Shown piece by piece: positions 11,207 to 21,843 of a stretch of DNA of 64,000 nt. Below the pieces are notes generated by a model, which ran no database searches, was not told where the DNA came from, and was given only the letters and a program-made list of their open reading frames with translations. The DNA lies in contig JBANAY010000004.1 of the NCBI GenBank assembly GCA_037952775.1, forward strand, positions 2,976,001 through 3,040,000. Reading direction: 5' to 3'. The DNA is from Clonostachys chloroleuca. Its lineage: Eukaryota > Ascomycota > Sordariomycetes > Hypocreales > Bionectriaceae. Each line of letters opens with the position of its first letter. The stretch's first letter is position 1. The position numbers were made by a program, and so were the translations under genes.

Positions 11207-11679
11207 AGGGCTATCAGTGAACGAATTGGAATGTTCCGTATAGGATTGGGTTGACACCGGAACAGCCTTGGCTTTCGCCGGGGCGAGCTCAACCCAAGTG
11301 TCAACGGAACTCGCCAGCCACTTCCGCAACTAAGAAACGCAGGTTAAGATAATGAAAAGTTTACGATAGGGCAATTGGCAACGATATCAGCCTCATGTGT
11401 TGTAATGTAGCTTAGGTTAACTAATGGTCAACAATAATCACAATATGTCTGTGACAATAAAGGGTCACAATGATCTGTATTCCATATCCGTCCTCTCGAC
11501 CTTTCTAATACAATCTAGCTACTACCCAGCTTCCCTGTCCACCTGCCGCACTTATCGTATGCAGTGTGCCTAAAACAAGACAGACTGCCGATTTCTCGCC
11601 ATCATTTGAGCATTTTCCGCGCGACTTTGAACAATAGCAACAGTCAGTTGAATTGTCCAAGGTTTGTACCCTCTGTTTC
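11207..11679. other. Convergent 3' region
   Basis: 3' flanks of the CFEM gene and of the phosphoesterase gene. AT-richer than the genes; nothing else seen. Confidence 0.5.
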
Positions 11680-12726
11680 CTAGGATGACGTCGACGTTTG
11701 TTCAGTGGCAGGGAGGTTTAGATCAACCAGCCAAGGCGGATTGATGGGCCGGTAGCGGATGCTCATAATGGCAGCGTTTAGGAACAGCGTCGCCTCTCCC
11801 TGCTGAAGGTGAGTGTCTCCCTCTGTAAGGTCAACATACACGCCTCGACGCCGACTGATTTCTACGAGAGCTTTTCGCTTTTCCACATTTGCCCCAAAAT
11901 CCTCAATTCTTAAGATTCTGAACGGCAGCGAAAGGTCTTTCCGCTTTTTGATAAGAACCGATTTCTCATCATCGATTATATGTTTCGGAATCGCGTGTGG
12001 CCCATCTTGCTCTTTCCACCTTGCCAGATATCCTCCCCATGCCTCATGAATGTGCCCGAAGCAATGGATCTGAGGTTTCGCCATGTAGATTGACTTTAGC
12101 AGATCAGGGCAGCCTGCATTCGTCAAGTCGAACCCAGCGAGGTCCAGAACCTGGTATGGCGGGCCATGGGTCATCGCAACATCGACATCTGATGGGATTT
12201 CAAAATTATGACCATTGTCATATTGAAATCCCCAGCTCCCATACTGGGGAGTCCAAGGACTGGCGTAGACTCTGAGCCTGGCGCCATTCTCCAGATCAAA
12301 TGTGTGAACACCCTCGTCCAGGTAGATAACGCCATCTGCCCGCGCTTCCTCAATGATGCTCTTAGCCTCGTCAGCCCATGGTAACCGCTCGGGACGAAAC
12401 AGCCGTTGCTTCTCCCAAAGAGACCGGTCCAAAGCCCTATCGTGGTTCCCGGCAATGACCAGCTTTATTGGAGCCTGTAACTTCCGCAACATGGAGAAGG
12501 TTTTTCGGTACTCCTCCGGCGCGCTGTTCATGGTGAGGTCGCCGCAATGCAGGACCACATCTACCTTGGGTAATGGGTCGCGAAAGCCTGTTGGGACGCG
12601 ATCTAGCTCGTCGCTTCCGAGCTCATCTTCAGTGTCCGGACTACCATCGGCTCTAGTATACGGCACTTGGCCATGGGTATCGGATATAATGAGTATTCGG
12701 GTCTTGATTTTGGCGTCGGCGATCAT
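11680..12726 (-). CDS. Calcineurin-like metallophosphoesterase
   Basis: Single exon, 348 residues, ATG at 12726. All five metal-binding blocks are readable in order: ISDTHG (Asp16, His18), LHCGDLT, AGNHDRALD, MTHGPPYQ and CFGHIHEAWG. This is the class III / MPPED-type phosphoesterase fold that holds two metal ions and hydrolyses phospho-mono- or diesters; the fungal members are soluble and their substrates are mostly unknown. The segment between blocks one and two contains an acidic insert (DTEDELGSDELD). The last 80 residues lie beyond the catalytic core and have no recognised domain. The gene is divergent from MED31. Confidence 0.88.
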   Translation of the reverse strand: MIADAKIKTRILIISDTHGQVPYTRADGSPDTEDELGSDELDRVPTGFRDPLPKVDVVLHCGDLTMNSAPEEYRKTFSMLRKLQAPIKLVIAGNHDRALDRSLWEKQRLFRPERLPWADEAKSIIEEARADGVIYLDEGVHTFDLENGARLRVYASPWTPQYGSWGFQYDNGHNFEIPSDVDVAMTHGPPYQVLDLAGFDLTNAGCPDLLKSIYMAKPQIHCFGHIHEAWGGYLARWKEQDGPHAIPKHIIDDEKSVLIKKRKDLSLPFRILRIEDFGANVEKRKALVEISRRRGVYVDLTEGDTHLQQGEATLFLNAAIMSIRYRPINPPWLVDLNLPATEQTSTSS

Positions 12727-13482
12727 CTTATCAAGGGTATGGCAAACGGACTCGAACGATTGACAAGAAATGGAAGATATTCAAGCGAGATATCCTCTGC
12801 CTATGTTCTTTCCTTGATACCTATTGATGAAGATCAATCAACTGGCCGCTGGCGGGTGTGGGGTGTAGAGAGTGAATCAACGATGTTAGTATTGGCAGAG
12901 GTATCGATCAGCGCGTAGCAAGAGGAACGATCTTTAAATGAAAAAGTTTGATAATAGACACATGACATTGGATGAACAAAGATGAATGTTTCTAGGGAAC
13001 GAGGATTGAAATATTTTTTGACAGTTGTTAGGCAGCTATCTGTTTGCCTGCGGGTAGGTAACTACTTACCTAGCCACCGAACCACAATAGCGCTCGTGAA
13101 CCTGAGGAAGGAAACTTGGCCTATCGCACTCGCCTTAAGAAAATTTACCTGGTTATTCGAGAGTACCTCATCCATGCATAGGCCGTACCTTCCATATTAC
13201 CCTTTTTAGCAGAAGGGCTGGAAGCTTACCGCGACGGAAGTAACATTGTTCTGTTCAAAGAGGTGCAAGCTTAGCAGGCACAGGGACGGGACTGCTAGCG
13301 GGGTGAAGCCAGTGCTGTTAGTGCTCGTCTAACCCTCCAACTCCACAATGAGGGAGGCCCGTCCCATGCGACCAACAACTTATCGCCAGAGAGCCTGCAA
13401 CTGCTCCTAGACCTGTTCTCACAACCATCCACCAACCCAACTATCACAACGCGAGCCAGCGCCCACTTGCCCGCCAACAGCT
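12727..13482. promoter_or_regulatory. Divergent upstream region of phosphoesterase and MED31
   Basis: 756 nt between the two divergent start codons. The side nearest MED31 (13320-13480) is pyrimidine- and CA-rich, typical of a fungal 5' leader. No specific site is called. Confidence 0.5.
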
Positions 13483-13971
13483 ATGGAGTCAACACCAGCT
13501 CAGGATATGCAAGTCAACTCTCCTGTCCCTCCCGAGCCGCCCTCAGAGGAAGAAATCAGTGAACCGATGTACGGCGGTTTCTCGAGGTTTGAAATTGAGC
13601 TTGAGGTATGTTGCCAGAGCCTCCAGTTTTCGCGGCGCCATTTCCTACCGCTTAGCACTTGAGCCCTGTGCACAGCGTTCTCCTAACCCAATTGGCAGTT
13701 TGTTCAATCGCTCGCGAACCCTTTATATCTCAACCATCTCGCCTCCCAGCAACTCCTCACCCAACCAGCTTTTGTCGCCTACCTCGCCTACCTTCGATAC
13801 TGGTCGCGTCCGCCATATGTCAAGTATCTCATCTATCCAGGGCCAACACTTCGCCATCTCGAGCTCCTCCAGCAGGAGGCCTTCCGAACAAACATCATCA
13901 GCCCAGACCTCACGGCCCAGCTTGCCGAGGCCGGGATGAAAGCCGCGGTTGACTGGCACCGCGAAACATGA
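13483..13971 (+). CDS. MED31: Mediator complex subunit 31 (Soh1)
   Basis: Exons 13483-13605 and 13699-13971 (93-nt intron, phase 0) give 131 residues. The second exon encodes the highly conserved Med31 core: FVQSLANPLYLNHLASQ, then FVAYLAYLRYWSRPPYVKYL and YPGPTLRHLELLQQEAFR. Exon 1 ends YGGFSRFEIELE, the first core helix. MED31 is a subunit of the middle module of Mediator, which links activators to RNA polymerase II in the nucleus. The length fits fungal homologues. The upstream part (residues 1-30) is acidic and proline-rich. No single unspliced frame covers this gene from an ATG, so it is easy to miss. It is convergent with RPC11. Confidence 0.95.
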
Positions 13972-14282
13972 GTGGGCGATTTCGACGAAGCTAGCTTTTG
14001 AACGCCGATTCGTAGCTTTCACATTCTATCAACATACCCGAAAACCACTTCCTGCCCAATTATCAATTATGGGAGATGAACTCGTCATATATTGTTTTAT
14101 CAAAAGCTCGAGGTCTAACATCGGCAACGCCTCACTCAATTTTATCTGCAATGAACTCCTAAATGTGCCGCATGAATACGCCCAAACACCAAACTTCCCT
14201 CTTCTGCGCCTGGAAAATCCCGTCTGCCCGACTCTAGGGATGTAATATCTTGAAACGGCCCCATCTCACACCAACCCCTGCC
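13972..14282. other. Convergent 3' region between MED31 and RPC11
   Basis: 311 nt that hold the 3' ends of both transcripts. Nothing else seen. Confidence 0.5.
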
Positions 14283-14667
14283 TTAGTTTTCTCGCCATCT
14301 GGTGCCGCAGGTCATGCACTTGAAGAAGCTCGTCATCGGTTCATCGGCAGATCGAATTTGCACTTGGTAGAAGGCCGCCTCGTCGCCGTTGCAGCTTTCG
14401 CTAGAACACGAAACCTTGGCTTTCTGAGCGTTATCCCAGGCGCCAGGTCCGCCAAAGACGTCTTCCCGCTCCTTGCGCTCGTACGCGCGACGGGAGAAGA
14501 CAGGGTCGGTGATGCTATGCTCGAACGGGCATGTTCGGCATTCGAGTCGGTTCGTGCCTTGGTTCGTGCGGGAGACGGTTAGAATGTTGGCGCAATGGGG
14601 GCAGACTGAAGGATAGGTTAGCTTAAGTCAGAGTCATAGTTCGCGGGCTGACCTCACAGAGCAACAT
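14283..14667 (-). CDS. RPC11: RNA polymerase III subunit RPC11 (RPC10/POLR3K)
   Basis: Exon 1 is only ten bases (14667-14658: ATG plus seven nt), intron 14657-14606 (52 nt), exon 2 14605-14283; 110 residues. The junction makes MLLFCPHCANILTVSR, the invariant start of this family. The N-terminal zinc ribbon uses Cys5, Cys8, Cys26 and Cys29. The C-terminal TFIIS-like ribbon has CSSESC, QVQIRSADEPMTSFFKC and CGTRWREN, including the acidic DE pair that inserts into the active centre for RNA cleavage. The subunit supports proofreading, termination and reinitiation by Pol III. The tiny first exon hides it from simple frame scans. Length and motifs match the family fully. Confidence 0.95.
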
Positions 14668-15385
14668 GATGAGCCGTAGAGGGATGAAAACCGGCTTCTT
14701 CCTAGTATGCTAGCGTCCTTGGATCAATCGAGTTGTACTGTGTTGGTTCAAATGTGGTTTGTTTCCTTGCCAAGTTCGCAGTGATGGGGAGATCTTCAAC
14801 ATCCGAGCTCGAGAGTGTGATGCAAAAAAAGAGCGGGCACCAAGACATTAGACCCACATCGAAATCGCAGCCTTGGCGGCTTCAATTTAGGTAATCCACC
14901 ACTGTCTAGCGCACGGCAGGCTGAACTTGTCAGGCCCCAGGGGAGTGCGGGAGCCTCCAATTTCCCAATTGCGCAGCCAGCTCTTGTAAAATACACGTAC
15001 TGTTTCCTGTTTGGCTCATGCGATCCCATTCTTGTTACAAATCAGGAGGACCAGCTCAGGTAGCCTGACAGCGAACGTTTTACATGGCGGTGGATGCCCA
15101 GAGACCGCTACTCGCTAGGCAGGTCGTTGGGCCTGTAGGCGCCTTTACCCCTCCATCCACCCAGGCCCAGAGCCACAACCCCGCCTGATACACTTGAGCC
15201 CAGGCCATCCAGGCGCAGGCGGGCAGGTAATCACTAACAAGCTCCTACACTCGCTCTCAGCTGCCACAGCAACTGAAACCGCCAAAGGAGTCGCAAAGAG
15301 TTCGTGTACAACTTCACCTCCCCTATCCCAAATCTCCAACAACGCGTTTCCGACTCTACGAACGAACCACCACAAGCGAGCCAGC
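14668..15385. promoter_or_regulatory. Divergent upstream region of RPC11 and the ankyrin gene
   Basis: 718 nt between divergent starts. A short A-run lies near 14823. The 200 nt before the ankyrin start are C-rich with TCC/CAAC tracts, probably its 5' leader. No RNA gene found. Confidence 0.5.
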
Positions 15386-16216
15386 ATGGGTGGTGAGGAG
15401 CACGATGTAAGTTCACCCTAACGACCCAGCTCCCACAGCGCCCGAGCAACCAAACGGACTCGCACATACTTGCTTCCAAACCGTCCGCCGCTGACAGACT
15501 TCCCCTTTCCCACAGGGCGCCTCCGTCCAGGAGCAGCTCATCGCCGCGTGCCGCGGCAACAACACAGAGCTCCTCGAAGAGCTCCTCGAGGGCAGGCCCG
15601 ACAACGAGATCACCCGCCTCCTCAACGAGACCACCACCGTCCTGGGCAACCACCTCTACCATGAGGCCGCGCTCCGCGGCAACTGTGCGTCGTCTCCTCC
15701 TTGAACAACCACCACCTAATCCGCCAAAATCTGGTTCGAATTTTTGCTAACCAGGCCTCTCCCTCGCTATCCAGACGAAATTATAGACCTCCTCCTCGAC
15801 CAGCCCGAGTTCGAATGCGACCCCGTCACCCGCACCGAGGGCGACACCCCCTCCACTCCGCGATCCGCTGGATCAACTCGGAGCCCCCCGCCCAGCGCGA
15901 ATTCGGCAAGGCCCTCGTCGAGATGATGCTCGAGGCCGGCTCGAATCCCAGGGTCAAGAACAAGGGCGGGCTCACCGCCGTCCAGCTCGTCGACCCCACC
16001 AACAACGAGCTCAAGGACGTCATCCGCAAGCACGAGTTCGCCTCCCTGAACGCCGGCGACTACGTCAATGTGGAGGACGACAAGCCCAAGGGCAAGAAGG
16101 GGGCTGCTGCCTACGTCCAGCCCGAAGAGAGTGACGACGATGCCGAGTTCAGTGGCAGTGACGAAGAAGAGCGGATAGAATTCGAGCGGAGGAGGAAGGA
16201 GAAACGCGGTTACTAG
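15386..16216 (+). CDS. Small ankyrin-repeat protein (one-base homopolymer break)
   Basis: Exons 15386-15406, 15516-15684 and 15775-16216; the first encodes only MGGEEHD. The junctions read through as EHD/GASVQEQLIAACRG and ALRGN/YEIIDLLLDQPEFE. Residues 8-150 form ankyrin-type helix pairs (NHLYHEAALRGNYEIIDLLL, then TPLHSAIRW and VEMMLEAGSNPRVKNKGGLT). The acidic tail (EESDDDAEFSGSDEEE, then a basic EFERRRKEKRGY) is typical of the fungal proteins resembling yeast YCR051W, whose role is unknown. In the C-run 15847-15851 one base is missing: five C give TPSTPRS, six C give TPLHSAIRW and carry the frame to the stop at 16216, for 210 residues. I treat it as an intact gene with a sequencing error. 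Confidence 0.85.
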
Positions 16217-16549
16217 AATATATATGTCTGGTTGAAAAAAGGCGTTTGTGGTAGATTTCTACATGAGACGACATGTGGATTGATTGATTGTATTTCATGG
16301 GCCAAGTGATAGCGATAGAGGTACACAAGAAATTATATTCAAGCAAGCATGGCATCCGGTCTATGATCCAAACCGTAAGGGTATCAAAGGTCTTGAGCAG
16401 GTAACAATAAATAAACACGGCGCCTTCTGCACTCTTCCGCGAAGCAGCTACTATCTCGTCGATCAGCCCTCCAACCCAGCAATCTCGACATGCCGTGTTT
16501 CCCAAACGAAGGCATGGAGCAAATTGATTAAAATCATCTAGAGATTCTA
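16217..16549. other. Convergent 3' region
   Basis: 3' flanks of the ankyrin and thaumatin-like genes; AT-richer, no feature seen. Confidence 0.5.
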
Positions 16550-17836
16550 TCAATTCAGTAGCCACGAGACAAGGGTCGTAGCCAAAGGGATACCAAGCGG
16601 AGGGAGCTGCAGCCTAGTCGCAGCACTCTTGTCACTGTTGATATAAGTGGCATTTCGAAGCTTGGAGACCGTCATTTGTGAAAGGCTGCCAGCACTCGCG
16701 AGCTCAAACATTTCATTCCCGAGTTGGCGTAGAATGTTAGTCGATCGGCCTTCAGGGCACATGATTACCTCCCATCCGCCCCCTTTCGGAACGATGAATG
16801 TAGATTGCTGATCGTCGAAGGCAAAGCTATACGCGTCGGGACATATTGCCTTTACAGCCTTGCTGTACGAGGATGGCTTACAGATCTTCGGGTCGTGATA
16901 TCGGCCAATACAACAGTCTTGATCCCGGCCCGATGCTGCACAAGCACTGTGGCAGGGTGAGAACTCAGGGCGTTCAAGAGCGTCGTCCGGATAGTGATAT
17001 ACATCGTCTCTAGGTTTCATCGGAGGGAATACCAATAACGCCCAAGGACACCAGTTGCGAATACTATCGTTGGTTTCAGAGGACTCAAGCGGAATCGGGT
17101 ATGTAGCGTTTGAGTAGTATGTCCCGGTCTGATTCTGGGCATGGAGCCAGCCAGAGGTAGCAATGCATGCAACATTAGTCAGATTGGGGGGGATGAAGGT
17201 CGTGTTCTTTGCTGGGATGTAGGTTATGGCCATGGGTATGTTGTATCCATCTACTAGTGAAATATCGTAGAAGGTCTGCATGCCGTTTAACCCACCAGCC
17301 AGGTTAAACTCAGCCAGTGTGGCTGGAGTAGCACCCTGATCCTCTATCAGTAACAGTTGACAAAATCCTGGTGGGTTCTTCAGAGCTTCACTTACACTGA
17401 ATTCACAATCTAGCTTGTTGAAGCAATCTCCCGTTTCGCATGCGCAAGAGTCTCCATTGACTGTGCAGTTGGTGCGACCCCATACACGACCCTGCCAGTC
17501 AGGAGACACCCAAAGGTCGGTGGTGCTTCTGGAGGGAAGCTCAAAACCTCCCGTACCAGGACCCGTGCCCGACTGAGTTGCAATTCCCGGCCAGATTGTT
17601 GCTTCGCAGTTGTTAGAAATCTTCAAAGGTATCTGGCCACTTCCTTCCTGTGGTGGGCCACGGCTAGCCAGTGAAGTTGACGGAGGGGCGAAACGAATGA
17701 AGTCTTGTTGCCACCCATGGCGAAAGACAAACTGTTCTCTTGCTGCTAAGCTTTCCACTAGATGCCCGCTGACGATAAACGCGATGGGCAAGAGTCTCAT
17801 GTGAAGAGAGATCCGTGGAGTACGCGAGCGGACCAT
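16550..17836 (-). CDS. Thaumatin-like protein, secreted and probably GPI-anchored
   Basis: Single exon, 428 residues, ATG at 17836 (alternative ATG at 17800). The signal peptide covers roughly residues 13-31 (RLLPIAFIVSGHLVESLA). The thaumatin fold starts at IPLKISNNCEATIWPGIATQ and continues with GFELPSRSTTDLWVSPDWQG, VWGRTNC, CETGDC and LAEFNLAGG, followed by the cysteine-rich CHSACAASGRDQDCC region and ICPDAYSFAFDDQQSTF, all family hallmarks. Thaumatin-like proteins bind or cleave beta-glucans in plants; fungal ones are presumed to act on the wall. The C-terminus is unusual: after the domain a linker rich in Ser and Asn leads to a hydrophobic end (PPLGIPLATTLVSWLLN), which looks like a GPI signal. 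Several NxT/S sites are present. The domain call is firm, the anchor is inferred. Confidence 0.88.
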   Translation of the reverse strand: MVRSRTPRISLHMRLLPIAFIVSGHLVESLAAREQFVFRHGWQQDFIRFAPPSTSLASRGPPQEGSGQIPLKISNNCEATIWPGIATQSGTGPGTGGFELPSRSTTDLWVSPDWQGRVWGRTNCTVNGDSCACETGDCFNKLDCEFSVSEALKNPPGFCQLLLIEDQGATPATLAEFNLAGGLNGMQTFYDISLVDGYNIPMAITYIPAKNTTFIPPNLTNVACIATSGWLHAQNQTGTYYSNATYPIPLESSETNDSIRNWCPWALLVFPPMKPRDDVYHYPDDALERPEFSPCHSACAASGRDQDCCIGRYHDPKICKPSSYSKAVKAICPDAYSFAFDDQQSTFIVPKGGGWEVIMCPEGRSTNILRQLGNEMFELASAGSLSQMTVSKLRNATYINSDKSAATRLQLPPLGIPLATTLVSWLLN

Positions 17837-18737
17837 GTCTTCTGGTCCGACTCACTGCTTAATAGCAGAATTCGCTAGCTTTTGAAGTCCTTAGGTGAGA
17901 AGAGACAGACTCGGTATCGTCTAAGACAGGTAGAAGTAAAGAATGCTTTTTTCGAGCACCCAATTTTGAAGCTTGTGTGTCGAAAGACCACCTCCAGCCA
18001 GTATATCAACTATCCGTGCCCGTCTCTCCACACCACTGGGCTCGTTTGCAAGATTGAGCCGAAGGCCAAAACTAAAGATGGATGTAGAATGAAAGAAGGG
18101 TTTATTATAGGTGCTAATGATAATTCAGCGTGTCTGAGAGAAAAGAAGGTCGAGAGGGCAGTCGGGAGCCGACTGACAGGGATTCGTTGCGCAAGAACTC
18201 GATTTACAGGATACAGGATATCATGGAAGATGGTGTGTGGTGTTGCTGAGAGAGAGAGGTTGGAAGGGAAACGAGAGCGTAGATCAAGGGGCGCCATCTT
18301 GGGCATTTGACTCTGGAGAGAGCAGCCCGTCTTTGCTTGATTGTTGACTCAACATCAAGCTATGACGCAGGAGCGACAGGAGAAACAGGCAAGCTGCCCA
18401 GTTTGATCTTGCTTGGATGGGACTCCACGAACAGGGCAGGATAGGGCGGTACATGGGTATAGCGATTTCTAACCAGGTGGGCGGGGTCCTCCTCTCCCAT
18501 TCAGGTTAAGGAATTGATCGATCAACTGCCTTCCATTCGATCGTTTGTCTGCGTGACATGCCAGGATAATGAACGATGCGCACGGAGACTTTACTCATAA
18601 GACTTTCTTCCATCTACGTAAATACTCAAGCCGAACTTGCAGGTCCAACCAACCAGGCAAGCGGCTGAAATAAAACATGGCACGTCAAAGCCTCTATACA
18701 GCCTCAAATTTCAACACAATGTCAAAACAATCAACCC

Positions 18738-18822
18738 ATTATTAATACAATATCAAGCTAAATAATATATAATAATATATCATTTTACTGTATTATTTAA
18801 AATATTATTAATAACAGAATGA
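18738..18822. other. AT-rich island (TAATAATAT-like)
   Basis: About 85 bases built almost wholly of A and T with repeated ATTATTA and AATAATAT words, in a region otherwise near 50 % GC. It could be a nucleosome-free spacer or remnant of mutated repeat DNA; the stretch is too short to say. Confidence 0.7.
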
Positions 18823-19312
18823 GGTCTCCAGCTTGTACGAAAACAGCTCTGGTATGCCATGTTTTATTTCACCCACTTGCCAGGCACAATTTCCATTCTT
18901 ATCGTCCAATGACTGGCCGCCATATCACGGCCAAGAGACCCAAAATGAACCTCTTCCCTGAGCCAAACAAGAATTTCACATTTCGGTCAAGGAACAAGAA
19001 ACCAACATTTAATCATTAGAATATATCATTCATGCATATACGCCATACCGAAACACTTCCCGCACCCGGGATCAAGAGCGACTCCAAAGTCATCGCCTTC
19101 AGTCTACGGTAACCATAGTTTATCTCTCGAAGATCTGATCCAAGATCGCCCTTTCTCTTGCCTGGACATGAATCTCTCGGTATCTAACAACTTTCACTAG
19201 CTCAGCTTGCGATGGCGCTGCCCGGCGTGCTGTTCCAGTTTTGGCCAAACGGGGTTGGCCGGTCGTTTTGGTTTGCATATCTCTGCAAAATAGGTATCAT
19301 CCCGACGACTCC

Positions 19313-19330
19313 AAAAAAAAAAAAAAAAAA
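19313..19330. repeat. A18 homopolymer
   Basis: Eighteen consecutive A, read directly, just downstream of the Hsp70-like gene. Confidence 0.9.
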
Positions 19331-19414
19331 TTCGGGAGACTCATTAGAGTCTATATTCTCTTTTTTTTATAATTTTCCTCGTACCATCTAATCGCTTCAC
19401 CCTTTTGCCTCGAA

Positions 19415-21843
19415 TTACCTGAAGCGAGCACGGCAGCGGCCCATAACCTCGCCTTGGCAGACAAGCTCGGCACTGAATTCTGATCCGTCGAGAGTAAGGT
19501 AAATATCGAAATAGACGCGGTAGAAGGTTCCTTGTGGGGTATCCATGCGCTCGAAATCCTTCTCTAGATTCTTACGCGAAAGATCCGAGGTGAGGGTGAC
19601 AACTTCCTTAATGCCTGCATAGCTGTTAGATATGATAGAGGAATATGAGTAAAAGACGTAAACTTACGGGGATCCTTGGTATATTCCGGGCATACATCGT
19701 CGTCGCATGCGTAGAGCACATCCTCGTACATGAGAGTAGCACCGGGAGCCACCTGTCTGAAGAATGATACCTTGACAGGCTCACCGTTCTTGACCCTCTG
19801 GCCCTTCTGGACGAAGATCTGGCGAGTGAACTTGCAGCGATCCTTGCCATCAAGGGAAGGCACACGGTAAGCTTCAGGGTGGTAACCCTCCTTGAAAGGC
19901 TGAAGAGTTGCCATGAGATAGTGTCGACGAGCCACACGGTGAGTGACGATTCTTTCTGAGATACCGGCAGTGACGGCACCCTTGACGATAGCGGCGACGG
20001 AGTCCATAGGTCGCACGGCACGAGCCTGGAACTGGGGAGGAACGTGAAGCTTGATCTGTTGGAACAAATACTCGGAAGCACCAAAACCACCGACAACAAG
20101 GATGTTTTGCAGTGTGCGGTTCTGGGCCTGGATGGCAATAATCTGGTTTCGCACCAATTCCAAAATTCGGTTTACGACAGGCTCGAAACATTGCAAGATT
20201 TCTTCGTTGGTGAAAGTCATGTAACCTTCCTCGATACCAGCCTCGGGAAACTCTGCCTCGATACCAACGTCAACAGCCCACTTCTGGCCGTTGTTTCGGA
20301 AGTCGGCCTTGATTCTGTTCTCGAAGTCCATGATACACTTGGCGTAGACACGGCCGGCGGTCTTGGAACCGTCGGGCAGCTTCATCTTGCGGATCTTAGT
20401 TCGGAGGATATTACTGAAGTTTCGGTTGAGGGCAGTTGAGCCGCAAGAATCACCAGATCCAGCGGTACACTCAGCAACTGTGAATGGGTTCTCATCCTCA
20501 ACCTCATATGCGATCAAATCGACAGTACCACCACCGCAATCCACGATCAGGACGGCATCGTGCACCTTGAGGTTAAGCAGACCGGTCTTCGAGCAGAACA
20601 TTGCGGCCGCTTCGGGCTCGGAAATCAGGGTAAGACGGTTGTCGTTCTCATCTCGGAGGAATCCAGCTTGAATAGCGGCAGCACGCGTAGCAGCCTTTCC
20701 AGCATCATTCCAGATGGCCGGCACCGTCAAGTAGTACCGAATATTTCTCTCCTCTCGGTTAAACACCTCACCAAGGGTCTTCTGAAGAGCTGCCCGCATA
20801 GCCTGGCGGAGCTTAAAGAGGTAATCGGCGGCAACGTCAATCTCTGACTTACCGGGTGGCAGGGGAGGGAGGTTGATGGGATCGATATATGTGTTGCCGC
20901 TAAGCATAAGCTGCAGCTTGAACCACTCAACCTTCTGCACACCAGGCTTGGGGTATCCGGTAGGGGCGAGGGCATCGGCAATATCAGGTCCCCAGCCCAC
21001 CACCTTCTGGTATTGATCATAGTACAAAACAGTGGGAATCTGCGAGCAGACCATATTGTCAACACTGGGCATTATCCCGGGGGAGCTCGACTAAGGGCAG
21101 GTCCGGCTCAACTCACCTTCTGCTTTGCGTAAGAACCAGCACCTGGCCATTCGGTAATGATGTCCTCCTTGGCCTCGTTGTTTGTAGCGAAGGCGAAAGC
21201 AACACCAGAGAAAGTAGTACCCTAACTATCGTGTCAGCCTGTGCATGGCCTGGCTCGTCGTCCGGGCCCGTAGGCAGCTTACAAAATCAATTCCGACAAT
21301 CAGCTGAGCTTTGCTCTTGCTAGCACCCTCGACCTCAGCAGCTGGGTTGCCCCGCTGGAACTGCTGTGCAACTCCACCGCCAGGCGGTCCGCCTGGAGGG
21401 GGATATCCAGTCTGAGCACCGAATCCTGGTGGAGGACCGCCCATCGGGGGGCCATGGCCCATACCTGGGTGCTGAATGCCCGGTGGGTAGCCAACGGGGG
21501 CTCCGGTGTTGATAGGAGGGGGTCCTCCAGCCATTTGGCTCGGTGGTGTGCGGACGGGACCTTGATTCAGAGGACTGTTGCGGCCTACAGGGCCGTGTTG
21601 GAGATTGTTCGCGTAGCTCGGTGGGTGGTTCCCAATACCAGGATGGTTCATGGGGAGACTCGTCGTCGAGGAGGAGGCGCCGAGAGAGGGCGACTGTCCT
21701 GGGGTCGGCGGCTGGTGAGGGACTTGGCCTAAAGGCGGGGTTTGGTTGGACGGTTGGTTCTGGCCGTCGGGACCTTTGATGCTGCTGTTGGATCTGCGTA
21801 AACCAAAGCCAAGGCCTTTGAAGCGTGAATTCATAGAGTTCAT
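19415..21843 (-). CDS. Hsp70-like (HSPA12-type) ATPase with Pro/Gly-rich head
   Basis: Minus-strand exons 21843-21283, 21221-21117, 21039-19668 and 19614-19415 join to 745 residues; introns are 61, 77 and 53 nt. The first junction gives IVGIDF/GTTFSGVAFAFAT, the phosphate-1 loop of the actin/Hsp70 ATPase fold. Later blocks are VLIVDCGGGTVDLIAYEVED (phosphate 2) and NILVVGGFGASEYLFQQI (adenosine loop). The substrate-binding half of classic Hsp70 is not recognisable; the C-terminal part is short, as in HSPA12-like proteins, which are widespread and expanded in ascomycetes with unknown clients. The first 175 residues are a low-complexity head rich in Pro, Gly, Asn and Gln with repeated GPP and PPG units, which is longer than usual. 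Last exon choice (acceptor at 19615) is supported by a continuous frame to TAA. Confidence 0.87.

Larger units (their letters stand above)
17837..19414. other. Gene-free stretch with an AT-rich island
   Basis: Upstream of the thaumatin-like gene and downstream of the Hsp70-like gene. 18738-18822 is strongly AT-rich and an A-run of 18 sits at 19313-19330. I see no coding frame with support. Confidence 0.5.

Noticed and set aside
10663..11304. 213-codon acidic frame on the minus strand
   Set aside because: It is the antisense of the Ser/Ala-rich stalk of the CFEM gene; its Glu/Ala/Leu composition is the mirror of Ser/Ala codons.
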